Shown here in pieces: positions 1-8,573 of a stretch of DNA of 64,000 bases (the first letter of the stretch is position 1; every line of letters begins with the position of its first letter). The notes beneath the pieces are model-generated. The model was given only the letters and a program-made list of their open reading frames with translations, ran no database searches and was not told where the DNA came from. Made by a program: the position numbers and the translations under genes. The DNA comes from Sphingomonas sp. BK235 (GTDB lineage: Bacteria; Pseudomonadota; Alphaproteobacteria; Sphingomonadales; Sphingomonadaceae), in NCBI RefSeq assembly GCF_004345855.1, contig NZ_SLXN01000001.1, positions 868,001 through 932,000 on the forward strand, given 5' to 3'.

Positions 1-40
1 CCTCGTGGAACTGGAAGCGATAGGTGGCGCGCGGGGTCAT
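1..40 (-). CDS. treY: Maltooligosyl trehalose synthase, N-terminal fragment (runs off the left edge)
   Basis: Only the first 13 codons are inside the window. They read MTPRATYRFQFHE, which matches the highly conserved opening of maltooligosyl trehalose synthases (ATYR-x-QFH). The ATG shares four bases (ATGA) with the stop of malQ, so the two are translationally coupled. TreY isomerises the reducing-end alpha-1,4 bond of maltooligosaccharides to alpha-1,1, and TreZ, encoded upstream in the same direction, then releases trehalose. The identification rests on a short motif plus context. Confidence 0.8.
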   Translation of the reverse strand, partial: MTPRATYRFQFHE

Positions 41-1923
41 CCGTGTCTCTCGGCGGTGAGCAGGTCGGTGCGGCGCGCGACGTCGCGCTGCGCGAGCAGC
101 TGCTCGGTGGGGGCGGGGAGGCGGCGGCGCCAATTGGGGTGCTCGTCGACGGTGCCGGGAAGGTTGGGCTGCTCCTCCTCGCCGAGCAGGTCCTCGACCG
201 GCACGATCGCCAGCGGCGCGGGCGCGGCAGCGACGTGCGCGAGCACGCGGTCGAGCGGCGGCTCGGCGGGCGGTGTGCCGGTCTCGCCCATCGCCCGCCA
301 CAAGGCGGCGCGTTCCACGTCGCGGTGCGCCTGGTCGGCGGCGGCGTCGGCGTGGCGCGAGCGGCGGCCGAGCCGCCACGCCCAGTCGATGTCGCGGCCT
401 TTCCACCAGCCGGCGACGGTGGGCGTGTCGTGCGTGCCGGTCATCGCGACCGTCATCTCGTCCCAGCCGGCGGGATCGGTGAAGCCGCCGTCGGCGTCGC
501 GCTCGAACGGCAGCACGCGCATGCCGAGCATGCAGCGCCGCGCGAGCTCGTCGCGGAAGCCGGGCGGGACGGTGCCGAGGTCCTCCGCGATCACCAGCGC
601 GCCGGCGCGCTGCGCCTCGATCGCGACGATGCGACGGAGGTGGTCGCCGGGCATGGTGAGATAGGCGCCGCGATCGGCGCTCTCGCCCGCCGGGATGACC
701 CAGAGCCGCTGCAGCCCGAGCGCGTGGTCGATGCGGATCCCGCCGGCATGCGCCAGCGTCGCGCGCAGCGTCTCGATGAAGGGGCGGAAGCCGGTGCGCT
801 CGAGCGCGAAGGGATCGAGCGCGGTGATGCCCCAATTCTGCCCGTCGGGGCCGAGCGGGTCGGGCGGGGCGCCGACGGTGAGGCCGGTGAGAAGCTCGTC
901 GCGCGCGCCCCAGGCGTGGCTGCCGCCGCCATCCATGCCGACCGCGAGGTCCGCGATCAGCCCGACCCGCATCCGCTCGCGCGCGGCGCGCTGCGCGGTG
1001 GCGAGGCCGAGGTCGGCGAGCCACTGGAGGAAGGCGTAGAAGGCGACGTCGTCGGCGTGCTCGGCGGCGAAGCGGATCACTGCGTCGGAGGTCGGGTTCT
1101 GGTACGCGCTCGGCCAGTCCTGCCAGCCGTGCCCGCCAAGCTGCGCGTGGAGCGCGTCGAAGCGCGCGTGCGCCTCGAGCGCGGCACCGCGCTGGCGGCG
1201 GAAGGCGAGCGCGGCCGAGCGCGCCGCCTCGCCGGCGAGGTCATAGGCGGCGCGGAGTTGCTGGAGCCGCTCGCGCGCCGCGCTCTCCCACTCGATCAGC
1301 GCCGGCGCAGGGGCTGGGGGAAGCGGCACGCCGATGAGGCCGGGGTCGGCGAGCAGGACGTTGTGGAACAGCCGCGTCGATGGCGCATAAGGGCTGAAGC
1401 GCGTCGGGTCGGCGGGAAAGAGCGCGTGGGTCGGGCTGATCGCGAGCGCGTGCGCGCCGGCGCGGCCGAACGCCTCCGCCGCCTCGACCAGCGCGCCGGA
1501 ATCGCCGAAGGCGCGCGGCGCGCGCGACTGGAGCGCGGGGATCTGCACCGCGGCGCCCCAGCTGCGCGGCGGCGGCTCGGGGCAGCGCCGCGGGGCGAGC
1601 GCGAGCGTGTAGGCGCGCTCGCCGACCAGCAGGCGGTGGTAGCCGGGGCGGTCGAGCGGGGGCAGGCGGCCGCTGGCATCGCGCGTCGGGGTGGCGCGAC
1701 CGCCGTCCTCGAAGTGGAGCTCGACCGCGCCGGTCGCGTCGGCGGGGAGGTCGATCGCGGTGCCCGCATCGGCGGAGAGGAAGGGGGCCTCGGGCGGGGT
1801 CGGGTCGAGCCGGTCGAGGATCGCGGCGAGCACGTCGTCGGGGACCCGCTGGGCGTTGCCGTCGGCGTCTTCCCAGTCGCGGACGAGGCCGACGGCGGTG
1901 GCGCGGCGGACGAGGTCGGTCAT
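37..1923 (-). CDS. malQ: 4-alpha-glucanotransferase (amylomaltase, GH77)
   Basis: 628 aa. Cytoplasmic disproportionating enzyme that transfers alpha-1,4-glucan segments between maltodextrins. The GH77 catalytic elements are visible: the nucleophile region GGIRIDHALGLQRLW, the acid/base region IAEDLG and the transition-state stabiliser GTHDTPT. The N-terminal 120 or so residues (TDLVRRATAVGLVRDWEDADG onward) resemble the extra N-terminal domain of long bacterial MalQ proteins. I take the ATG at 1923, where the family-like sequence MTDLVRRA begins; the reading frame stays open upstream without a homologous look. It sits between treZ and treY and probably recycles the short maltodextrins left by trehalose synthesis and debranching. 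Confidence 0.93.
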   Translation of the reverse strand: MTDLVRRATAVGLVRDWEDADGNAQRVPDDVLAAILDRLDPTPPEAPFLSADAGTAIDLPADATGAVELHFEDGGRATPTRDASGRLPPLDRPGYHRLLVGERAYTLALAPRRCPEPPPRSWGAAVQIPALQSRAPRAFGDSGALVEAAEAFGRAGAHALAISPTHALFPADPTRFSPYAPSTRLFHNVLLADPGLIGVPLPPAPAPALIEWESAARERLQQLRAAYDLAGEAARSAALAFRRQRGAALEAHARFDALHAQLGGHGWQDWPSAYQNPTSDAVIRFAAEHADDVAFYAFLQWLADLGLATAQRAARERMRVGLIADLAVGMDGGGSHAWGARDELLTGLTVGAPPDPLGPDGQNWGITALDPFALERTGFRPFIETLRATLAHAGGIRIDHALGLQRLWVIPAGESADRGAYLTMPGDHLRRIVAIEAQRAGALVIAEDLGTVPPGFRDELARRCMLGMRVLPFERDADGGFTDPAGWDEMTVAMTGTHDTPTVAGWWKGRDIDWAWRLGRRSRHADAAADQAHRDVERAALWRAMGETGTPPAEPPLDRVLAHVAAAPAPLAIVPVEDLLGEEEQPNLPGTVDEHPNWRRRLPAPTEQLLAQRDVARRTDLLTAERHG

Positions 1924-1989
1924 GCGAGCGTGCCCAACAGGCGATGCGGGGGAGCGGTAATGGGGGAGAATACCTCCGCCCACACCCTC

Positions 1990-2087
1990 CCGTCATCCCG
2001 GACTTGTTCCGGGATCCACCGTGCCGCGACCTCAGCGGCCGACGGGTAAGCGGACAGGTGGATCCCGGAACAAGTCCGGGATGACGG
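1990..2087. repeat. Dispersed palindromic repeat, copy 1 (CCCGG subtype)
   Basis: Two 31-base arms (1990-2020 and 2057-2087) are exact reverse complements, each beginning or ending in CCGTCATCCCGG/CCGGGATGACGG, around a 36-base spacer. Each arm also contains a small internal palindrome (CCGGACTTGTTCCGG type). The arms are identical in sequence to those of the copy at 37881-37978. Located between treZ and malQ, with a decayed second copy next to it. RNA from either strand would form a very stable hairpin, so it may act as a terminator or mRNA stabiliser. Confidence 0.9.
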
Positions 2088-2141
2088 AGAAGGAAGGGGG
2101 GGGACGGTTGCCTTGCCCGTCGAGAGGACGGGCGCCTCACC

Positions 2142-2238
2142 CGTTATGCCGGGCTTGACCCGGCATCCATCGCGCCGCGCACGCCGCCGATGATGCGTCT
2201 GCGGCGCCATGGACCCCGACTCGCGGCCGAACTGACGG
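2142..2238. repeat. Degenerate copy of the dispersed palindrome, copy 2
   Basis: The left arm (2142-2170, GTTATGCCGGGCTTGACCCG...) keeps the family layout, but the right arm (2209-2238, ATGGACCCCGACTCGCGG...) has many mismatches, so the long hairpin is largely lost. Together with copy 1 it fills the 340-base gap between treZ and malQ. I see no gene in that gap. Confidence 0.7.
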
Positions 2239-2263
2239 GGAGCGGACGGAGCCACGCTTACCC

Positions 2264-3949
2264 TCACGCCTCCACCCACGCCACGAAACGTTCGCCCTCG
2301 CGCCACAGCGCGCCCTCGACCACCGGCAGCGGCGCGGGTTCGTCGGCGAGGTCGAGCGCGAGCGCCAGCGTGGTGCCGTCGCCGAGCCGCCAGCGCGCCT
2401 CCACCGCCGCTGCGCCGGTCGCGCGGGCGTTGAGCGAGGTCGCGCCCTCGAGTCCGGGCACGATCCGCTCCGCACGCAGCGCGAGCAGGTCGGCGTAGAG
2501 CGCGCGCCACGCTGCCGCCTGTGGCCCCGGCGCGGGGCGCGAGCGCTCGAACGTGCTCGCCGCGTTGGGGTCGGGGATGCGTTCGCGCGCCGCCTCGTCG
2601 GCGAAGGCGTCGAATTTGGCGAACTCCTTGCGCCGACCCTCGCGCACTGCGTCGGCCAGCTCGTCGTGGAAATCGGTAAAGAACAGGAACGGCGTCTCGC
2701 TGCCCTCCGCGTCGCCCATGAATAGCAAAGGCACCTGCGGGCACAGCAGCAGCAGCGCGGTCGCGGCGCGCAGCTTGTCGGGCGCGGTCAGCAGCGTCAG
2801 CCGCTCGCCCATCGCGCGGTTGCCGACCTGGTCGTGGTTCTGGAGGAAGGCGACGAAGCGTGTCGGCGGCAGGTCCTTGCTCGGCGTGCCGCGCGGCTTG
2901 CCGTCGTGGTTCTGGGACGGGTCGCCCTGGTAGATGAAGCCCTGCGCCAGGCAGCGTGCCAGCCGCTCGGCAGGGCGGTCGGCGAAGTCGCCGTAGTAAG
3001 CGCTCGTCTCGCCGGTGAGCAGCACGTGGAGGACGTTGTGGAAGTCGTCGTTCCACTGCGCGTCATAGCCACCGTCGTGGATCCGCGCGGCGTCGTTGCG
3101 CTCGTTCTCGAGCACGAGATGGACGTGGCGGCCCGGCAGCGTGGCACGCAGCTCGGCCGCCATGGCGTCGAGGAAGTCGTCGTCGGCGATGGCGTGGACG
3201 GCGTCGAAGCGCAGCCCGTCGACGCGATAGTCGCGCAGCCACATCAGCGCGTTGTCGACGAAATAGCGGACCACCGGCGGCGCCGACACGTTCACCGCGC
3301 CGCCCCAAGGGGTGTGGACCTTCTCGTCGAAGAAGCTCTTGGCGTAGAGCCCGAGATAATTCCCGTCGGGGCCGAAGTGGTTGTAGACCACGTCGACGAA
3401 GACGCTGAGCCCGAGTCCGTGCGCGGCGTCGACCAGGGTGCGCAGCTCGTCGGAGGTGCCATAGGCCTCGTGCAGCGCATAGGGCAGCACGCCGTCATAG
3501 CCCCAGCCGCGCTCACCGCCATAAGCGCCGAGCGGCATCAGCTCGATCGCGGTGGCGCCGCTCGCGGCGATGGCGGCGAGCCGCTCGGTCACGCCCGCGA
3601 ACCCGCCGAGCGCGCCGGCGTGAAGCTCGACGATCACCATCTCGTGCCACGGCCGCCCGCGCCACTGCGGGTGCTGCCAGTCGAACGCGGCGTCGGTGAC
3701 GACGCTCCAGCCGTGCACACCGCCGTCCTGCCGGCGCGACGCCGGGTCGGGCACCGCCTGGTCGCCGACGCGGAAGCGATAGCGCGCGCCGGCGCCGACC
3801 GACGCCTCGGCGGCGAACCAGCCGTCCTCGCCCGCGGTCATCTCGACCGGCGCGCCCTCGGCGAGCTCGAGCGTCACCGCGGCGGCGTCGGGCGCCCACA
3901 GGCGGAAGCGCGTGCCGCCCTCGATCGGCTCGGGACCCCAGGCCATCAT
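2264..3949 (-). CDS. treZ: Malto-oligosyltrehalose trehalohydrolase (GH13)
   Basis: 561 aa. Hydrolyses the alpha-1,4 bond next to the terminal trehalose unit made by TreY and releases free trehalose. There is an N-terminal beta-sandwich (GTRFRLWAPDAAAVTLEL, about residues 12-30) followed by a GH13 barrel. FVDVVYNHFGPDGNY (about 184-198), the nucleophile motif VDGLRFDAVHAI (D249), acid/base HLVLENE (E281) and LQNHDQVGNR are visible. The ATG at 3949 overlaps the glgX stop (ATGA); the longer upstream frame is glgX read in a shadow frame. Part of the glgX-treZ-malQ-treY block. Confidence 0.94.
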   Translation of the reverse strand: MMAWGPEPIEGGTRFRLWAPDAAAVTLELAEGAPVEMTAGEDGWFAAEASVGAGARYRFRVGDQAVPDPASRRQDGGVHGWSVVTDAAFDWQHPQWRGRPWHEMVIVELHAGALGGFAGVTERLAAIAASGATAIELMPLGAYGGERGWGYDGVLPYALHEAYGTSDELRTLVDAAHGLGLSVFVDVVYNHFGPDGNYLGLYAKSFFDEKVHTPWGGAVNVSAPPVVRYFVDNALMWLRDYRVDGLRFDAVHAIADDDFLDAMAAELRATLPGRHVHLVLENERNDAARIHDGGYDAQWNDDFHNVLHVLLTGETSAYYGDFADRPAERLARCLAQGFIYQGDPSQNHDGKPRGTPSKDLPPTRFVAFLQNHDQVGNRAMGERLTLLTAPDKLRAATALLLLCPQVPLLFMGDAEGSETPFLFFTDFHDELADAVREGRRKEFAKFDAFADEAARERIPDPNAASTFERSRPAPGPQAAAWRALYADLLALRAERIVPGLEGATSLNARATGAAAVEARWRLGDGTTLALALDLADEPAPLPVVEGALWREGERFVAWVEA

Positions 3950-6051
3950 GACGGGAACGCGCTTCGCCACGTCAGCAGCACCGCGCCCTGCGGCGCGACC
4001 TCGTATTGGTCGTCGACCTCGATCTCGCCCTGCTCGGGCTTGGCGCTGTCGAGCAGCACGACACGCTGCACCTGCGGTGCGGGCAGCTGGAAGGTGATCG
4101 GGTCGGCGCTGGCGTTGAGCAGCAGCGAGATCGCCTCGACCTCGCCCTCCTCGGTGCGAGTCGCGCGGCGCATCATCAGCGCGCGGCCCTCGGGATTGTC
4201 CCAGTCCTCGGGCGTCATGCGCTCGCCGCGCTCGTTCCACCACTCGACGTCGTTGACGCCCTCGCCCGGCGAGTCCTGGCCGTAGAGGAAGGTGGCGGCG
4301 CGCAGCACCGGGTAGCGCCGGCGCAGCTCGGTGAGCCGCGCGGTGAAGTCGATCTGGCGCTGGCCGTCCTCGCTCGCCGCCGCGGCCCAGTCGAGCCAGC
4401 TGATCTCATTGTCCTGGCAGTAGGCGTTGTTGTTGCCCCCCTGCGTGCGCCCGAACTCGTCGCCGGCGACCAGCATCGGCGTGCCGAGCGAGGCGAGCAA
4501 AGTGGTCAGCATCGACCGCATCACGCGGCCGCGGGCGTCGTTGATCGAGGGATCGTCGGTCGGCCCCTCGGCGCCCCAGTTGCGCGAGTAATTCTCGGAG
4601 TGGCCGTCGCGATTGTCCTCGCCGTTGGCCTCGTTGTGGCGGCCCTCGTACATCACCGTGTCGGCGAGCGTGTAGCCGTCGTGCGCGGAGAGCAGGTTGA
4701 CCGTCGCCCAGGGGCGCCGCGCGCGCCGGTCGAACAGGTCGCCCGAACCCGACAGCCGCGCCGCGAGATCGCCGCGCTGCGATGGGTCGCTGCGCCAGTA
4801 TTTGCGCACGGTGTCGCGGTATTTGTCGTTCCACTCGGCGAAGCCGGGCGGGAAGTTGCCGAGCTGGTAGCCGCCGGGGCCGACGTCCCACGGCTCGGCG
4901 ATCAGCTTGAGCCGGCCGAGCACCGGGTCCTGCCGCAGCACGTCGAAGAAGGCCGCGCCGGGATCGAAGCCATAATCCTCGCGCCCGAGCGTGAGGCCGA
5001 GGTCGAAGCGGAAGCCGTCGATGCCGAAGCTGGTCGCCCAGTAGCGCAGCGAGTCGGCGACCATCTGGATCACGCGCCCCTTGCTCATGTTGAGCGTGTT
5101 GCCGGTGCCGGTGTCGTTGATCGTGTATCGCGGATTGTCCTGGACGAGGCGATAGTAACTGGCGTTGTCGAGCCCGCGCCACGACAGCGTCGGGCCGCGC
5201 TCGGAGCCCTCGCAGGTGTGATTGTAGACGACGTCGAGGATCACCTCGATCCCGGCCTTGTGGAGCCGGTGGACCGCACGGCGCAGCTCGTCCTGATGGT
5301 CCGAGGCCATGTACGACTGCTCGGGCGCGAAGAAGCCGAGCGTGTTATAGCCCCAGTAATTGCGCAGCCCCTTCTCCTGCAGGAAGCGGTCCTGCGTGAA
5401 GCTGTGGATCGGCAGCAGCTCGATCGCGGTGACGCCGATGCGCTGGAGATGCTTGATCACCGCGGGATGCCCCAGCGCGGCATAGGTGCCGCGCTCGCGC
5501 GCGGGCACGAGCTCCATCAGCTTGGTCAGACCCTTGACGTGCGCCTCGTAGATCACCGTCTCGGACCAGGGCGTGTTGGGCCGGCGGTCGCGCGACCAGT
5601 CCCAGTGATCGTCGACCACCATCGCCTTGGGCATGGCGGGGGCGCTGTCGCGCTTGTCGAACGACAGGTCCTCGCGGCGGTGGCCGATGCGATAGCCGTG
5701 GAGCGCGTCGGTCCACTTGATCTGGCCCTGGATGCGGCGCGCATAAGGGTCGAGCAGCAGCTTGTTGGGGTTGAAGCGATGCCCCTCCTCGGGTGCGTAG
5801 CGGCCGTGCGCGCGATAGCCGTAGACCAGACCCGGCCCGACATCTGGGAGATAGCCGTGCCACACCTCGTCGGTGCACTCGGGCAGCATCAGTCTGCGCA
5901 GTTCGCGCTTGCCCGCGGGATCGAAGACGCAGAGCTCGATCGCGTCGGCGTTGGCGGAGAAGACCGCGAAATTGACGCCCTCGCCGTCGAACGTGGCGCC
6001 GAGCGGATAGGGCGATCCCGGCGAGAGCCGGTCCGGCAGGTCGTGCAACAT
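3946..6051 (-). CDS. glgX: Glycogen debranching enzyme GlgX/TreX-type (GH13)
   Basis: 701 aa, normal for GlgX/TreX. Hydrolyses alpha-1,6 branches of glycogen or limit dextrin and so supplies linear maltodextrins to MalQ and TreY/TreZ. N-terminal CBM48-like domain (PYPLGATFDGEGVNFAVFSA, about 14-33), then the GH13 barrel. VILDVVYNHTCEG (270-282), nucleophile DGFRFDLG (D350), acid/base IAEPWDVG (E386) and SAHDGYTLAD are present, as is the GlgX/TreX-typical GNNNAYCQDNE. First gene of the block. There is an 86-base gap to the DUF2934 gene upstream. The link to trehalose genes favours a TreX-like role. Confidence 0.95.
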   Translation of the reverse strand: MLHDLPDRLSPGSPYPLGATFDGEGVNFAVFSANADAIELCVFDPAGKRELRRLMLPECTDEVWHGYLPDVGPGLVYGYRAHGRYAPEEGHRFNPNKLLLDPYARRIQGQIKWTDALHGYRIGHRREDLSFDKRDSAPAMPKAMVVDDHWDWSRDRRPNTPWSETVIYEAHVKGLTKLMELVPARERGTYAALGHPAVIKHLQRIGVTAIELLPIHSFTQDRFLQEKGLRNYWGYNTLGFFAPEQSYMASDHQDELRRAVHRLHKAGIEVILDVVYNHTCEGSERGPTLSWRGLDNASYYRLVQDNPRYTINDTGTGNTLNMSKGRVIQMVADSLRYWATSFGIDGFRFDLGLTLGREDYGFDPGAAFFDVLRQDPVLGRLKLIAEPWDVGPGGYQLGNFPPGFAEWNDKYRDTVRKYWRSDPSQRGDLAARLSGSGDLFDRRARRPWATVNLLSAHDGYTLADTVMYEGRHNEANGEDNRDGHSENYSRNWGAEGPTDDPSINDARGRVMRSMLTTLLASLGTPMLVAGDEFGRTQGGNNNAYCQDNEISWLDWAAAASEDGQRQIDFTARLTELRRRYPVLRAATFLYGQDSPGEGVNDVEWWNERGERMTPEDWDNPEGRALMMRRATRTEEGEVEAISLLLNASADPITFQLPAPQVQRVVLLDSAKPEQGEIEVDDQYEVAPQGAVLLTWRSAFPS

Positions 6052-6137
6052 CGTGCTCCCGACAGGAGAGGGGGCCGCGCAACGGCGGCCGGTGACGTGG
6101 TGAGGTCTCGCGCCGGGGAGGGGCGCCGCGGCGCGCC

Positions 6138-6656
6138 TCAGCCGCGCTTGGTGCGCGGCCCGGGCTTCTTGGGCGCGGCGGTGGCTGCGCTCGCCTTGGT
6201 GTCGGCGGTGGCGGGCTTGACGTCGGCCGCGCCCGGGGCCGCGGTGGCGGCCTTGGTGCCGGTTCCGGCCGCCTTGGCGTCGGGCGCGCTGGCCTTGGCG
6301 TCGGTCACTCCGGACGAGGCGGGCGCCGTGCCGGGCTTGGCGTTCGAGGACGAGGCGGCGGCGTCGCCCTTCGCCTTGGCGGTGCGGCCGCGCGGCTTGG
6401 CGGCGCCCGCTTTGGGGCTGCCCGAGGCGATCGTCGTGGCGGGCGAGTCAGCGGGCTCGTCCGCCAGCGGGGCGGCAGCGCCGTTGCCGCGCGTGGACTT
6501 GGACTTCGCCGTGGCGCCCGTCGCGGCGGGCTGCTCGCCCGCGACCTCACTCTCGGCGCGCTGCCAGTGATCGTCGTGCTTGCCGTGCGGCTCGCCCTCG
6601 TCCTGCCAGAGGCGATAAGCGCGCTCGCGGATCCGTCCCTCGCGATCGTCCGACAT
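6138..6656 (-). CDS. DUF2934 protein with a basic, low-complexity tail
   Basis: 172 aa. Residues 5-34 (RIRERAYRLWQDEGEPHG...DHWQRAE) are a clear DUF2934 domain, a short helical domain of unknown function common in proteobacteria. The remaining 130 or so residues are almost only Ala, Lys, Pro, Gly, Thr and Ser with PKKPGPRTKRG at the end, resembling the disordered tail of histone H1-like or AlgP-like proteins. Start at 6656, preceded by AAAGGGAACGGGC, a fair ribosome site; the longer open frame has no such signal. Upstream of glgX on the same strand. Function unknown; nucleic-acid binding by the tail is a guess. Confidence 0.8.
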   Translation of the reverse strand: MSDDREGRIRERAYRLWQDEGEPHGKHDDHWQRAESEVAGEQPAATGATAKSKSTRGNGAAAPLADEPADSPATTIASGSPKAGAAKPRGRTAKAKGDAAASSSNAKPGTAPASSGVTDAKASAPDAKAAGTGTKAATAAPGAADVKPATADTKASAATAAPKKPGPRTKRG

Positions 6657-6754
6657 GCCCGTTCCCTTTTTGCTCGGTTTTCCGCGGCTGTAACTCTCGA
6701 AGCGCGGTTCCGTCGCAGGAGGGCGAAGAAAATCGTTGCGGGGGAGCGCAGGTC

Positions 6755-6876
6755 CTCCCCTGCAAGGGGAGTGCGGGCGCGACGGAGGGGTGTCCACGCT
6801 GGCGATGATGGGAGGACTCCCACCGGGTTTACCCCTCCGCCAGCCCGTCGGGTTGCCACCTCCCCTCGCAGGGGAG
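6755..6876. repeat. Intergenic repeat with two CTCCCC-GGGGAG palindromes
   Basis: Two short palindromes, CTCCCC-TGCAA-GGGGAG (6755-6771) and CTCCCC-TCGCA-GGGGAG (6860-6876), flank a segment that contains GGAGGGGTGTCC and ACCCCTCCGCC, which can also pair. The unit looks like a small mobile intergenic element. A related palindrome with a different loop (CTCCCC-ACGCC-GGGGAG) lies at 41054-41070. It separates the adh and DUF2934 genes. Confidence 0.7.
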
Positions 6877-6917
6877 GATCGATAAGGCCGTTCTTTCGTA
6901 CGGTTACACCGGGCGCC

Positions 6918-7976
6918 TCACGCCTCTGCCAGCGTCGCGTTGTCGATCACGAAGCGGTACTTCACGTCGCTGCGCTGCATGCGGTCATAGGCCTCGTCGA
7001 TCTGCTGGATGCGGATCATCTCGATGTCGGCGGTGACGCCCTTCTCGGCGCAGAAGTCGAGCATCTCCTGCGTCTCGGCGATGCCGCCGATCAGCGAGCC
7101 CGCGATCGCGCGGCGGCCGAAGATCAAGGTGCCGACGCTCGGCGACGGGTGCGGATGCTCGGGCACGCCGACCAGCACCAAGGTGCCGTCGCGCTTGAGC
7201 AGGCCGGTGAAGGCGTCGAGGTCGTGGCTCGCGGCGACGGTGTTGAGGATCATGTCGAAGCTGCCCGCATGCGCTGCCATCTCCTCGCCGTTGCGCGAGT
7301 TGATCACCTCGTCGGCGCCGAGCGCCTTGGCGTCCGCGCGCTTCGACTCCGAGGTGGTGAAGGCGATCACGTGCGCGCCCATCGCGTGCGCGATCTTGAC
7401 CCCCATGTGGCCGAGCCCGCCGATCCCGACGATACCGACCTTCTTGCCCGGCCCGACGCCCCAGTGGCGCAGCGGCGAGTAAGTGGTGATGCCCGCGCAC
7501 AGCAGCGGCGCGACGGCGGCGAGCTGCTCCTCGGGGTGCGAGATCTTGAGCACGAACTTGTCCGAGACGGTGATCGCCTGCGAATAGCCGCCGAGCGTAT
7601 GGCCGGGCGCGTCCGCGGTCGGGCCGTTGTAGGTGCCGACGAAGCCGCCGTTGGTGCAATATTGCTCCAGCCCCTCGTCGCACGAGGCGCAATGCTGGCA
7701 GCTGTCGACCATGCAGCCGACCCCGACCGTGTCGCCGACCTTGAACCTCGTCACCTCGCCGCCGACCGCGGTGACATGGCCGACAATCTCGTGGCCGGGG
7801 ACGCAGGGATAGAGCGTGCCGCCCCACTCGCCGCGCACCTGGTGGAGATCGGAGTGACAGACGCCGCAATAAGCGATGTCGATCTGGACATCGTGCGCGC
7901 CCGGCGCACGCCGCGTGATGTCCATCGGCTCGAGCGGCCGGTCGCCGGCGGTCGCGCCATAGGCTTTGGTGGCCAT
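6918..7976 (-). CDS. Zinc-dependent NAD(P) alcohol dehydrogenase (YahK/CAD type)
   Basis: 352 aa cytoplasmic medium-chain dehydrogenase that interconverts alcohols and aldehydes. Catalytic zinc ligands are C37 (CGVCHSDLH) and H62-E63 (PGHEIVGH). The structural zinc site is C93, C96, C99 and C107. The Rossmann motif GIGGLGHMG fits the cinnamyl-alcohol-dehydrogenase-like branch (YahK, AdhA), which usually prefers NADPH and aldehyde reduction. ATG at 7976 with AAGGGGAACA upstream. Single gene. The substrate cannot be told from sequence. Confidence 0.92.
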   Translation of the reverse strand: MATKAYGATAGDRPLEPMDITRRAPGAHDVQIDIAYCGVCHSDLHQVRGEWGGTLYPCVPGHEIVGHVTAVGGEVTRFKVGDTVGVGCMVDSCQHCASCDEGLEQYCTNGGFVGTYNGPTADAPGHTLGGYSQAITVSDKFVLKISHPEEQLAAVAPLLCAGITTYSPLRHWGVGPGKKVGIVGIGGLGHMGVKIAHAMGAHVIAFTTSESKRADAKALGADEVINSRNGEEMAAHAGSFDMILNTVAASHDLDAFTGLLKRDGTLVLVGVPEHPHPSPSVGTLIFGRRAIAGSLIGGIAETQEMLDFCAEKGVTADIEMIRIQQIDEAYDRMQRSDVKYRFVIDNATLAEA

Positions 7977-8573
7977 GATTGTTCCCCTTGGCAGAAGTGG
8001 GCGCGCCGGAGGACGCGCGGAAGACCAGATAGGGGCGGCGGGGCGGCGCAGGCAGGCCGGCCGCGCTCAACGCGGCGATGAGGGTTGTTCAATGAAGGGT
8101 CGTGAGACGGGAATGTGCTGCGCCACGGCACCACCTCCCGGTGCTCCTCGACGCGCCTCGAGAATCGGCGTTGGGCCGCACGGTGGAGCGCGACCGCTGC
8201 CGATCCACGCCGTGACGATGAAGGTTGGTAGCGCGGTCCTCGCGCGGCTCGCGCTTGAACGCGGGAGCGGCGCCACCACATTGCCGCCACAAAGCAAACG
8301 CCCGGGCCGCTCATCGCGACCCGGGCGCCTGCGTGACGATCGCTCGTCAGCCCCCTATCCCGCCGTCTGCCCGCGCGCTTCGGTGTGAAGCGGAGCTCGA
8401 CGACATTCCCCGAACCACGGCCTTTGCCTGTGTGCCAGTGCCGAGAGGTATGCTGGGGACGCGCTCGGCTGTCGACCGAAATGAACGCGGGCAGAACCGA
8501 TTGCGGCAGCTCTGTGTCGAATCCGCCACACGCCCCGTTGCACCGCAGCGCGCGCCATCCTAGAGGCGGCGGC
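7977..8573. other. Non-coding gap between adh and lolC
   Basis: About 600 bases without a convincing protein gene; frames that stay open have atypical composition and no ribosome site. The region must hold the promoters of divergent adh and lolC, but I see no clear -35/-10 pair. The one clear element is the minus-strand terminator-like hairpin at 8299-8327, which belongs to no annotated gene. Confidence 0.6.
8299..8327 (-). terminator. Intrinsic-terminator-like hairpin without an obvious gene
   Basis: Perfect 8-bp stem CGCCCGGG/CCCGGGCG with a 13-base loop. On the minus strand it is followed by TTTGCTTTG, a T-rich tail. No protein gene on the minus strand ends here; the next sequence upstream in that direction is the non-coding 8328-8573. 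It may end a small RNA. Confidence 0.5.

Noticed and set aside
43..2049. Long plus-strand open frame opposite malQ
   Set aside because: Shadow frame created by high-GC third codon positions; Arg/Ala/Gly-rich, no domain, while malQ on the other strand has full catalytic motifs.
4006..6570. 854-codon plus-strand frame opposite glgX
   Set aside because: Antisense shadow of glgX and the DUF2934 gene; low-complexity, no motif, no ribosome site.
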